64,000 nucleotides of DNA from assembly GCA_025267735.1 (NCBI GenBank), contig CM046311.1:32278895-32342894 (forward strand), given 5' to 3'. The notes beneath the pieces were generated by a model. That model had not been told where the DNA came from. It saw only the letters and a list, made by a program, of their open reading frames with translations, and did no database searches. The position numbers and the translations under genes are program-made. Below are positions 59,201 to 64,000 of this stretch, one piece after another. Positions within the stretch are counted from its first letter, which is position 1, and each line of letters starts with the position of its first letter. The stretch is from Mactra quadrangularis (lineage: Eukaryota; Mollusca; Bivalvia; Venerida; Mactridae).

Positions 59201-59589
59201 ACAAAATGTGATTTTATTTCCGGACAGAATGCAATGTCAATATCTCGGACAGGATGCATGCATAAATAATTTAAATCATTAGAAGTAACCGCGGTATATC
59301 GTAACGGAAGTTCAGTCAGACTAGTAGTCGCTCGATTGTTAAAAATTCCAAACACATTGTCATCCACAGCTTGTAAATGCTTCGACGTTGTAGCAAGTTT
59401 GGCAAGAAGTTTATCACTTAGACCTTGTGGAAATGTGATACCAGCTCTGAGACAGTAAGAATCGTCTGTTCTATCAAGGAATTGAAACAAGTGATCCATA
59501 AGAAACGTCAAACAGATATCTTCTAACGTTGATGGACCATTTTTTGGCCATATGTCAGTCAAGTCTGACTGTTGTGTAGTATCAGCCAT
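38225..59589 (-). CDS. ZER1: ZER1 (zyg-11-related CUL2 ubiquitin ligase substrate receptor), 15 coding exons
   Basis: Substrate receptor of the CUL2-elongin BC ubiquitin ligase that recognises N-terminal glycine degrons. Exons: 59589-58781, 56204-55995, 54644-54542, 53537-53394, 51049-50928, 49738-49684, 49220-49167, 45842-45681, 44841-44751, 44035-43965, 43244-43197, 41298-41231, 40727-40539, 39677-39580, 38424-38225. All borders are GT-AG and the joined 2424 nt stay open (807 residues, against about 766 in human). A BC box TLEDICLTFL (21-30) and a CUL2 box FPQGLSDKL (53-61) are followed by leucine-rich repeats (about 90-320) and ARM-like repeats (about 375-770). TKLRHLDVSQ, DGIEVSYNAAGVLSH, RNINYRSFGPIL and VYPDKYCDLLKSEGG fit ZER1 better than ZYG11A or ZYG11B. 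The pocket motifs LWNVTDET and GNIAEV are intact. Nothing is missing between exons. Confidence 0.94.
38465..38868 (-). mobile_element. Repeat family D copy 2
   Basis: Inverted relative to 13817-14190, with the same order of blocks (CCGTAAACAGATATCCTG..., AGATGACCTTTATGTTGACC, ATGGCCAGATCTCAATTAG) and the edge ATTTTAATCAGATTAA. It lies in ZER1 intron 14. Confidence 0.65.
39238..39524. mobile_element. MITE with ATACCCCCGC termini, copy 2
   Basis: Same family and orientation as 7636-7900, but better preserved at the right end (AGCGGGGGTATA) and with a longer CGGACGGACGGACGCACGCA simple stretch. Overlapping open frames in two frames are by-products. It lies in ZER1 intron 14, 56 bp from exon 14. 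Confidence 0.72.
39580..39677 (-). CDS. ZER1: ZER1 exon 14: C-terminal ARM repeat
   Basis: Encodes residues 709-741, SFGPILLLVKCHQSLASQYW then AIWALCNLTQVY, matching the QHWATWALYNL block of ZER1. The split Pro codon joins to exon 15 (DKYCDLLKSEGGIELL). Confidence 0.93.
39869..40294. mobile_element. TIR element, GGCACGTTCC termini
   Basis: GGCACGTTCC at the left and GGAACGTGCC at the right. Further in, GCTAGCTAGCGCTTT is inverted as AAAGCGCTAGCTAGC. The interior has more copies of GCTAGCTAGCGA and ACGGAACGGTTTGC. No clear target duplication. It lies in ZER1 intron 13. Confidence 0.68.
40539..40727 (-). CDS. ZER1: ZER1 exon 13
   Basis: Residues 646-708: TNFLESTKDGIEVSYNAAGV and SHMLSDGVDHW, ending SKRNINY. 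This is the segment of highest visible similarity to vertebrate ZER1 and the main reason for choosing ZER1 over ZYG11B, which has EVEVSYFAAGI here. Confidence 0.94.
41231..41298 (-). CDS. ZER1: ZER1 exon 12: glycine-pocket Asn/Glu
   Basis: Residues 624-645, GNIAEVKTLRKDLM. N625 and E628 fall where the family's Gly/N-degron pocket has its Asn and Glu. Confidence 0.92.
41445..41690 (-). mobile_element. tRNA-derived SINE, family B copy
   Basis: Inverted. The minus-strand head is CTGGGTCTGTAGCACAGTTG and the B box GGTTCGAATCCCATATAGGG. The body is shared with 12365-12590. Its tRNA-like end touches the Tc1-like MITE at 41696. Confidence 0.7.
41696..41967. mobile_element. Tc1/mariner-like MITE
   Basis: Inverted ends CACTTGGATCCAAAAGTTTC and CACTGGGGTCCAAAAGTTTC (right end inverted), continuing TTTACACAT, with TA on both sides. 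A solo end of the same family is at about 44200-44231. It lies in ZER1 intron 11. Confidence 0.72.
42756..43128. repeat. 65-bp tandem array, nearly six copies
   Basis: Copies start with CATGACAAGGTTTG at 42821, 42886, 42951, 43016 and 43081; a diverged first copy starts at 42756. Inner copies are almost identical; the outer ones differ. It lies in ZER1 intron 11, ending about 70 bp from the exon 11 donor. Confidence 0.92.
43408..43690 (+). mobile_element. tRNA-derived SINE, family B copy
   Basis: ATCTGTAGCGCCGTTGTTGG head, B box GGTTTGAATCCCATCC, then CAGGGCAGTTATACC and a body ending near AAATTGTGTTGACACAATGC. It lies in ZER1 intron 10. Confidence 0.72.
44522..44728 (+). mobile_element. tRNA-derived SINE, family B copy, 3' short
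   Basis: Head AGGTCGGTAGCACAGTTGAT, B box GGTTGAATCCCACCC, then GGGCTGTTATACCCTTCC. The body is shorter than in other copies. It ends 23 bp from ZER1 exon 9. Confidence 0.7.
44751..44841 (-). CDS. ZER1: ZER1 exon 9: glycine-pocket Trp
   Basis: Residues 554-583, ending EVCWSTLWNVT. Joined with exon 10 it gives LWNVTDETEANC, with W580, N581 and D584 at the positions used by the family to hold the N-terminal glycine. Confidence 0.92.
45869..46002. repeat. Repeat family E copy 2, left part
   Basis: Starts AACAAGAAATGTAATGTGG and runs to CATCATATGGTA, where it is interrupted by the element 46003-48135. It resumes at 48136 with TATGTTATCATTGTATGAGG. Confidence 0.75.
46003..48135. mobile_element. 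2.1-kb TIR element with one-strand CGTGT motif repetition
   Basis: Ends CAGATCTCGGATCGTGCAAG and (inverted) CAGATATCGGAACGTGCAAG. The empty site is known from family E copies 1 and 3, so the borders are secure; only TA is duplicated. I count about 35 CGTGT on the plus strand, mostly within TATCGTGT, AATCGTGT or AACGTGTA, against very few ACACG. Inside, a block of about 400 bp is tandemly repeated (around 46965-47240 and 47360-47640). No coding region. It lies in ZER1 intron 7. Confidence 0.82.
48136..48330. repeat. Repeat family E copy 2, right part
   Basis: Continues family E after the insertion: TATGTTATCATTGTATGAGG, ATCTGACAATAAATGGCAGA, then CCAAACTATTAGCCTA as in copy 3 (54490-54510). 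Confidence 0.72.
48340..48584 (-). mobile_element. tRNA-derived SINE, family A copy 4
   Basis: Minus-strand head GGAGCAGTGGTAAAGTGACA, B box GGGTTCAAACTCA, and the family A body. Diverged. Confidence 0.68.
48838..49146 (-). mobile_element. tRNA-derived SINE, family C, full length
   Basis: On the minus strand: head CTAGCTAAGTTGGTTGCGC (A box), a B-box-like GGCTCTATTCCCGGG, a body with CTTTCCAGGAATATAAAGTA, and the tail TAGCTACGGCGCTAAACCC followed by AACAAAAAAA. This is the most complete copy and it defines the tail. It ends about 20 bp from ZER1 exon 7. Confidence 0.75.
49322..49665 (-). mobile_element. Repeat family D copy 3
   Basis: Diverged inverted copy with CAGTAAACAGATATCCTATA, CCAGATGACCTTTGTGTCAA and an edge near TTTTTAGATCCGG. 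It reaches to 19 bp from ZER1 exon 6. Confidence 0.6.
50128..50856. mobile_element. hAT-type element in ZER1 intron 5
   Basis: Termini TAGTGCTGCAACGATTC and (inverted) TAGGGCTGCAACGATTC, flanks AAATAAAC and GAATAAAC (7/8). Subterminal CGATTCGAT repeats resemble those of 25340-27748. An 88-codon minus frame inside is unrecognised. Confidence 0.8.
51057..51410. repeat. Minisatellite, period about 31 bp, beside ZER1 exon 5
   Basis: About 11 copies of 'aggtcaaatatcagaatat' plus 'aggtcagtaatat'. It begins about 8 bp upstream (transcript sense) of exon 5, so it occupies the branch-point region of intron 4. Confidence 0.85.
51910..52022. repeat. 45-bp tandem duplication
   Basis: The unit 'aatcactgaaaccaga' ... 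'ggttagactata' occurs twice with few differences. It lies in ZER1 intron 4. Confidence 0.7.
52186..52240 (-). repeat. SINE family C tail fragment
   Basis: The minus strand reads ...ACAATGTGTTGATATGGCAT then TAAACCCAACCAAAAAA, a 5'-truncated family C copy. Confidence 0.5.
53007..53028. other. Perfect 10-bp stem with 2-nt loop
   Basis: ATCGTCGGTC / GACCGACGAT. Possibly the edge of an inverted-repeat element; the partner edge was not found. It lies in ZER1 intron 4. Confidence 0.5.
53035..53212 (-). repeat. SINE family C body fragment
   Basis: CAGTTACTAAGCGCATACTT and CTACCCTACATGATTAAGGA occur in the same order as in 48838-49146 (inverted). It lies in ZER1 intron 4. Confidence 0.5.
53940..54190 (+). 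mobile_element. SINE family B copy, head decayed
   Basis: Body GGGCGTTTATACCC, AATAAGGTATATGGAGAAGT, GTCCAGGAAAGCTAGAC and AAATTGTGTTGACACA as in 43408-43690. The tRNA-like part is hardly recognisable. It is followed directly by repeat family E copy 3. Confidence 0.62.
54193..54530. repeat. Repeat family E copy 3
   Basis: AACAAGAAATGCAATGTGG to AAACTATTAGCCTA. It provides an uninterrupted reference for the insertion at 46003. It ends about 12 bp from ZER1 exon 3. Confidence 0.7.
55485..55740 (-). mobile_element. tRNA-derived SINE, family A copy 5
   Basis: Minus-strand head GGAGCAGTGGTCCAGTGGTA, B box GGTTCGATCCCC, body as in the other copies. It is directly abutted by an opposite-strand SINE at 55743. 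Confidence 0.75.
55743..55975 (+). mobile_element. tRNA-derived SINE, family G
   Basis: Head AGGGCTTGGGCTACACTAAA, anticodon-like loop CTGACTTCGAATCAGG, B box GGGTTCAAGCCC, tail TTGAATATGACGTTAAAAAA. The two tRNA-like heads of 55740 and 55743 meet head to head. It ends 20 bp from ZER1 exon 2. Confidence 0.7.
56268..56659. mobile_element. hAT-like MITE in the first duplicate
   Basis: Family of 17114 and 56840, inverted relative to 56840. Edges CAGAGATTGC and GAGTCCTG are decayed. Flanks share TATTAT. Compared with the second duplicate (caagatattacggacag), 6 bp appear duplicated. Confidence 0.62.
56840..57225. mobile_element. hAT MITE in the second duplicate, exact duplication
   Basis: CAGGGCTCAAATTTAA and TTAAATTTGAGCCCTG, a perfect 16-bp inverted repeat, flanked by an exact 8-bp AGTTACAT (56832-56839, 57226-57233). 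Confidence 0.85.
57567..57955. mobile_element. hAT MITE, TAGGGCCGTCATTG termini
   Basis: Ends TAGGGCCGTCATTG and (inverted) TAGTGCTGTCATTG with an exact 8-bp duplication ATAGACAT (57559-57566, 57956-57963). Subterminal 'gatatatcgatatatc' stretches. It lies in ZER1 intron 1. Confidence 0.83.
58137..58497. mobile_element. PIF/Harbinger-like MITE, copy 2
   Basis: GGCCATGCCATGCCAGAATT at the left and (inverted) GGCCATGCCAAATTGGAATT at the right, flanked by TTA on both sides. Same family as 21295-21817. It contains a short TG run. Confidence 0.72.
58781..59589 (-). CDS. ZER1: ZER1 exon 1: start, BC box, CUL2 box and first leucine-rich repeats
   Basis: Encodes 269 residues from MADTTQQSDLTDIWP and ends TKLR at donor AG|GTATGT. 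T21-L22-x3-C26-x3-L30 matches the elongin-C-binding BC box, and F53-P54-x2-L57-x3-L61 the CUL2 box. LRR-like strings follow (LTHLDFSDSH, LPNLISLSLCDV). Seven bases upstream of the ATG there is TTTGTTTCAG, an acceptor, so the start lies in the second transcribed exon. The first upstream in-frame region gives no better start. Confidence 0.95.
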
Positions 59590-59597
59590 CTCGAATC

Positions 59598-60691
59598 TGA
59601 AACAAATAGAAGTGAAAAGTGTTAATACAGTTTAAGGAGTATGATAAGCTGTAGGGACAAACTCCTTAATTAAAGGACCAACAAAACTGTTAAGAGTCAT
59701 ATATATGATTGGAGTGAAATTATTAGCCTAATTGCATGGCAAGATATAAAATTGAATCTATTTTACCAGTTTTTTATCTTCAGAAATTAAGTTCTACATG
59801 TAAATGTGGTAACCAATTAAGCAATAATTAGCTTATATGTTTCCCAGGGAGTTGAGAACATGATTATTAATTTATAAAGCCGACCTTTCATGAATGAATA
59901 ATATCTCGGAAGGATTCATGGGGTGTCTACCCTGGCAGCTTGGGATTCCACAACCTATGCGAGGCAAAGCACAGGCAAAACATGTAAAGGTTATGCAAAA
60001 TAGTTCTTGTAGTACACACACAAATCTTTGTCAAAACATATTTCTATGTTATATATTGAACCAAATATTGTTCAGTAATAACATTGAACTGTGTAATTTC
60101 AAATTTATGGACTAAAAAGAAACATCACTAATTGGCTTAACGATCATGTATTTGTTAACTTCAACACCCGTAGTTCCAAAATGGCGTCTAAATATTCCAA
60201 ATATATATATATAATATTCTAAATATTCATAGCAAATGAACGTGGAGTTCCGAATGACTTCTCAATCTCATCAGTCACTGTGAAACTTAACAGTTCAACA
60301 ATATAATACCGGACAGCAGGTTCTGTGAAGATAGAATTTTTACAGGGCCAAACCAAATCTTACAGGACCGGAGACACTTAACATGTTTTACAGGGTTTTC
60401 ATGAAATACATAGACCTGGTGACCCAGCATAAGTAGCTGACTCTGAACCTACAGATCTAGCCAGACCTTATATTTTATACAGTCGGTCCACCATGATTCA
60501 CTGTGACTGTTTCTCACGATAACACAAAACAATTATTCTGGAACACAGCACACTTGTCACCTTGAAGTTGCGCCTCAAGTTGAGGCTTGATTGCATATGT
60601 CTATGAATATGATTGGAACCTCGGTCAAAAGATAAACAGAATATTAAAAATAGCAGATGATCAGTTCTTAACGAAGAGGACATCTTCATCC
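59598..60691. other. Probable ZER1 5'-UTR intron
   Basis: No element or gene recognised before the hAT MITE at 60700. A short TA run is at 60205-60215. Confidence 0.35.
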
Positions 60692-60699
60692 ATCTTCAT

Positions 60700-61209
60700 T
60701 AGGGGTGTAACAATAGGTCGACTTATCGCTGTATCGCGATAGTTTACCTTGCAATAGCAATAGGTCGATAGAACTTTTTCAAGTCGATAAATATCGCGAT
60801 ATTTTTTCTGACTATCGACTTTTTTCGATAGTTTTCTTGAAAACGAAAGTGGAGCCCCAAAAACGCTTTACTTTCTTCTTTTTTTAATGAGAGAACTCCA
60901 CATTGGTATGGATCAAATTAAATCTATTTAGAGGCCGCTGCCTAATGTGAATAAATCTGGACCAAAAACTAAACCAATGATATACCCTCTAATAGAGAAC
61001 CAGCTCATTCTCAAAGTGCGAGAGATATTTAAAATTCAATCCTATTGTTTATTGTAAAAGACTTGAGACTGTTTACCGTTGTTTTTATAATAAAAAACTA
61101 TCGTGATAGTATCGCAATAGTTTTTTGACTATTGCAATACTATTGCGATAGTACTTTTATTATCGCAATACTATCGCGACAGTGTTTTTGGCCGCAATAG
61201 TCACCCCTA
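60700..61209. mobile_element. hAT MITE, TAGGGGTGTAACAATAG termini
   Basis: TAGGGGTGTAAC at the left, CACCCCTA at the right, flanked by exact ATCTTCAT (60692-60699, 61210-61217). The right side reads GCAATAGTCACCCCTA. Subterminal ATCGCGATAG palindromic motifs are on both sides. The local sequence around the left flank repeats CATCTTCATC, so the duplication is slightly less decisive here. Confidence 0.78.
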
Positions 61210-61538
61210 ATCTTCATCATCATCATCTTCCTAGTTAAGGACAGGAATCCAATCTGGATTGTAATTAGTCCCGCGGGAGGTTGAACAAGACTAGTTAAAA
61301 ATTGACGTTTTTTTCACTCATTCAACCATAAAATCAAAGACATATCCACTGCCAACAACTCATTGAATAATAATCATGCCTTTCATCAAAATAACAAAAA
61401 TAACATCAATAATTATCATCCCACCCACCGAAATCTTGCTACTACTTTACGTGTCATAGAATAACTGGGCTTCTACAAATCAGCAATCTAAGATCTAACA
61501 TCAAGAAGTCAAATTAAATCAATAAACATCTTCGTTAC

Positions 61539-61650
61539 CGTAATTTTGTCAAGATAATCGGCAAAATTTATCACATTCTGCAAGAATTTTTCAACAACAA
61601 GACGATTGCCCGAGGAGTACCGACTAATGAATTATATTCGGAATGCTTCG
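61539..61650 (-). promoter_or_regulatory. ZER1: Candidate non-coding first exon and promoter of ZER1
   Basis: A good donor, ACG|GTAACG, lies at 61539/61538 on the minus strand, at the edge of a more CpG-containing patch (61540-61720, for example GCCCGAGGAGTACCG and TTCGGTTGCG). It would pair with the acceptor at 59597. This is inferred from position and base composition; no TATA box is evident. Confidence 0.28.
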
Positions 61651-61739
61651 GTTGCGAATTTTATTGGAATTGAGACAACTCAAACCGTGCAAATTGAATT
61701 CGTCGGGCCCAAGCAAGTGTTTTCATGAAAATGAATATG

Positions 61740-62117
61740 TAATACCACTATTGATTATAATTTATATTCATAATAATGATAATAAATCATCATTGTCATT
61801 AAATATTAATGCTCAGTAAAAAGATGGTTTATTAAAATTTAGTTTTGGATATTATTATAAATTCATATACATGTACCAGAGACATAGATAACATATCTAA
61901 TTCCCTGCATGTACTCAGTAGTAAAATCTTTGAGTTGATATTCTTCAGGTTCACAATTAGATTATTATAATCTATTTAAGAATAATTGTGCAGTTCATTT
62001 CTGAACGGGGATAATATACTGCATGTCCAATTTTCTCTATAGCCTATGATTTATTCTCCAAATTTGTATCAACCACTCATCTGTGTACTAGACAGTGGCG
62101 TAGCCACTATATTAGGC
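61740..62117. other. Intergenic sequence, nothing recognised
   Basis: AT-rich. A CAGTGGCGTAGCCAC string at 62094-62108 looks like a DNA-transposon end, but no partner was found. Confidence 0.35.
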
Positions 62118-63196
62118 GGGTCCGGGACAACTTAACCCGTAGACAAGTCAACACTTGGACAACTCAACCCGAAGTTGAGACAACTCAACCAGTAAGTTGG
62201 GATAACTCAATCCGAGGACAACTCAATCCGTGGACAGCACAATCCGTATCATATATATTAGTTACGTATCATAAAAATGAGTTTTAACAATTAAAACGAG
62301 ATATTAAGTGATTTTTATAGAAAAATGGTAGATATTTGTGAATGAAATCAGATGAGAAACAAAAGTGAAGATTGTCTAAATACAATGTCAATTGTGCTGC
62401 ATGCATGTTGAATATGAAACATTAATATAAGTTTAATTAAATTATCTGTTTATTAGATATACTTAAACATTATTTTTGTAATTAATTTCATATTGACGGT
62501 TTAAAAAGTCAAAAGTCATATGCCATAAACAAAGTAGAATTGTACGTATTAATGGTTCTGATTTTAGACGTCAAATTTGGATTTATTTACATTCACAATT
62601 TCCTTTTTATATTTCTATTAAATAATTCGTTTGTTAGGCCTAAGTTAGAAATAGCATTAATTACAAATCGTCAAAATTTTCTTGAAGATATAATAATGAT
62701 AAAATTGTGCCGAATTCAATCGACTTCAACACAATTAAAGAAGAAAAATTGCATTAATTGTCGTACTACAAAGCAAAAATGTGATAATTGACGATAGTTC
62801 TTGACAAGCACGCTGTTCTGTCATAAATTAAGTGTATATAATTACATATTTTCATTTAAAAAAGCAAAATTAATCTTAAAATCAGTTATCCAAATAAGTC
62901 AAAGCATTCAATCAAAATAAATGTAATACATGTTTTATTTGCCATATTTTAAATTTTATAGGATTAAGTAATCTTTATTTTTAATTATAATAAATCATAT
63001 TTTCTCATTTAGAAAAAATATTTACACCTAACAATCATTACTTACATACATATATATAATATCTTTCAAAAACATTTTTTTATCAAATTTAACTATCGAA
63101 GAACTATTTTATGATTAATAACTTTTAAGATACGATACGGGATGAGTTGTCCTCGAGTTGACTTGTCTTCGGTTTGAGTTGTAGGCCCGGGCCTAC
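62118..63196. mobile_element. TIR element with subterminal ACAACTCAACCCG repeats
   Basis: The left end has GGTCCGGGACAACTTAACCC followed by about five more copies of GACAACTCAACCCG-like units at about 20-bp spacing. The right end has the inverse (GGGATGAGTTGTCC, GAGTTGACTTGTC, GAGTTGTAGGCCCGGG). The AT-rich interior has an 83-codon plus frame (62540-62791) with CINCRTTKQKCDN at its end, not recognised. Exact borders and duplication are unclear. Confidence 0.65.
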
Positions 63197-63295
63197 AAGT
63201 TGGTCAAGAAAATGACATTTTCAAAAGACCAAAATACTTTAAAACAAGAGAGATGTGGTGGTTACAAGTTTAACAAGTTTATTAATATACACACC

Positions 63296-63350
63296 TGGCG
63301 CGATATGACCTTTCTGTGTTGAAGCGCCGTAAAACCCAAACAAACAAACA
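63296..63350 (+). mobile_element. 5'-truncated SINE tail with 12-bp target duplication
   Basis: 55 bp ending GAAGCGCCGTAAAACCCAAA then CAAACAAACA. AATATACACACC flanks both sides exactly (63284-63295, 63351-63362). The tail matches the family C tail (GGCGCTAAACCCAAC). Confidence 0.82.
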
Positions 63351-63509
63351 AATATACACACCGGAAGGTCATATAGACCCATGCGGTCAACATGTTCATA
63401 AATGTGACAAATATTAGAAAATAAATTACATATTAACATAAAAGAAGTAGAATATAAATATATTGATAATGTATGAATATTGATAGTACATGATAATATA
63501 TGGGAACAG

Positions 63510-63585
63510 GTCGTTTCTCCACTAAGTCATTTCTCCCCTGGTCATTTCTCCACTTTTTAGTAGTCATTTCTCCACTTTTTAGCTG
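63510..63585. repeat. Short tandem repeat, unit about 20-25 bp
   Basis: TCATTTCTCCACTTTTTAG and variants occur four times in a row (tcgtttctccac, tcatttctcccc, tcatttctccac twice). Confidence 0.75.
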
Positions 63586-64000
63586 GCTGGCTGATGTTTG
63601 TTTAGACTCGCTCATATGCATTAATGCTTTGAGCGAGTATTTTCTATCATTGTAAGTCTGCTATCTCATAAAAATCTAATTATAAGAATGTCTATTTTAA
63701 AAACTATGATTAAAAATATCTTAATTTAATAATATAAATAGTTTACAATAGTAAACTCTATGTTAAAAATCTATTTTAATGTCAATTTTTATTAAAAATC
63801 TATATAAGAATTAGATCTATCTATATTATCTTAAATATATACAAAAGATGAAACTATGTTAAGATACTATATACAATACATAGGCTTATTTACTTTGTTT
63901 AAACAATCTTAAATCTATATGTCGACTGTGTTATATATAAAAAAGAGGGGGGGGGGGGGATATGTTCCTGTTCGGCAGGTAAAAGAAACGGAATAAAAAA
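63586..64000. other. Right-edge AT-rich sequence with a poly-G run
   Basis: Low-complexity AT sequence with many 'aaaatctat' blocks (63660-63860) and a run of about 13 G at 63947-63959. No gene. Confidence 0.4.

Overview
This window is eukaryotic, AT-rich and dominated by introns. It carries two well-supported protein-coding genes, both on the minus strand and both broken into short exons with GT-AG borders. I joined the exons by hand, and the reading frame stays open across every junction in both genes. The repeats (short interspersed elements whose tail reads like GGCGCTAAACCCAAC, a 13-bp AAGGGAGACAACT hairpin, many short inverted-repeat transposons) suggest a lophotrochozoan, most likely a mollusc. 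That placement is an inference from repeat style and gene structure, not a proven identity.

Layout, left to right. Bases 1-5610 are intergenic: a possible first coding exon of a gene leaving the window on the left (420-510), a CTCF-like site, a SINE and a minisatellite. ABCF1, the eIF2-associated ABC-F ATPase, occupies 28859 down to 5611 in 21 coding exons (748 residues). Bases 28860-38224 are intergenic and repeat-filled, and probably include the 3' UTR of the next gene. ZER1, the substrate receptor of a CUL2 ubiquitin ligase that reads N-terminal glycine, occupies 59589 down to 38225 in 15 coding exons (807 residues). An acceptor site just before its ATG implies a 5'-UTR intron. Bases 59590-64000 hold that probable UTR intron, a candidate non-coding first exon and several mobile elements.

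Both genes are housekeeping genes (translation initiation, protein quality control) in the same orientation. Nothing in the sequence indicates a shared regulatory unit.

Most of the novelty is in the mobile DNA. At least nine hAT-type elements have 8-bp target duplications, six of them exact. Two Harbinger-like elements have TWA duplications. A group of CAG...CTG elements seems to make 6-bp duplications. A 2.1-kb TIR element at 46003-48135 is inserted into an older repeat and carries about 35 copies of CGTGT, nearly all on one strand. An element near 62118-63196 has subterminal repeats of ACAACTCAACCCG. Several tandem arrays lie directly against exon borders. No LTR or LINE coding region, intact transposase, rRNA, functional tRNA gene or CRISPR array was recognised.
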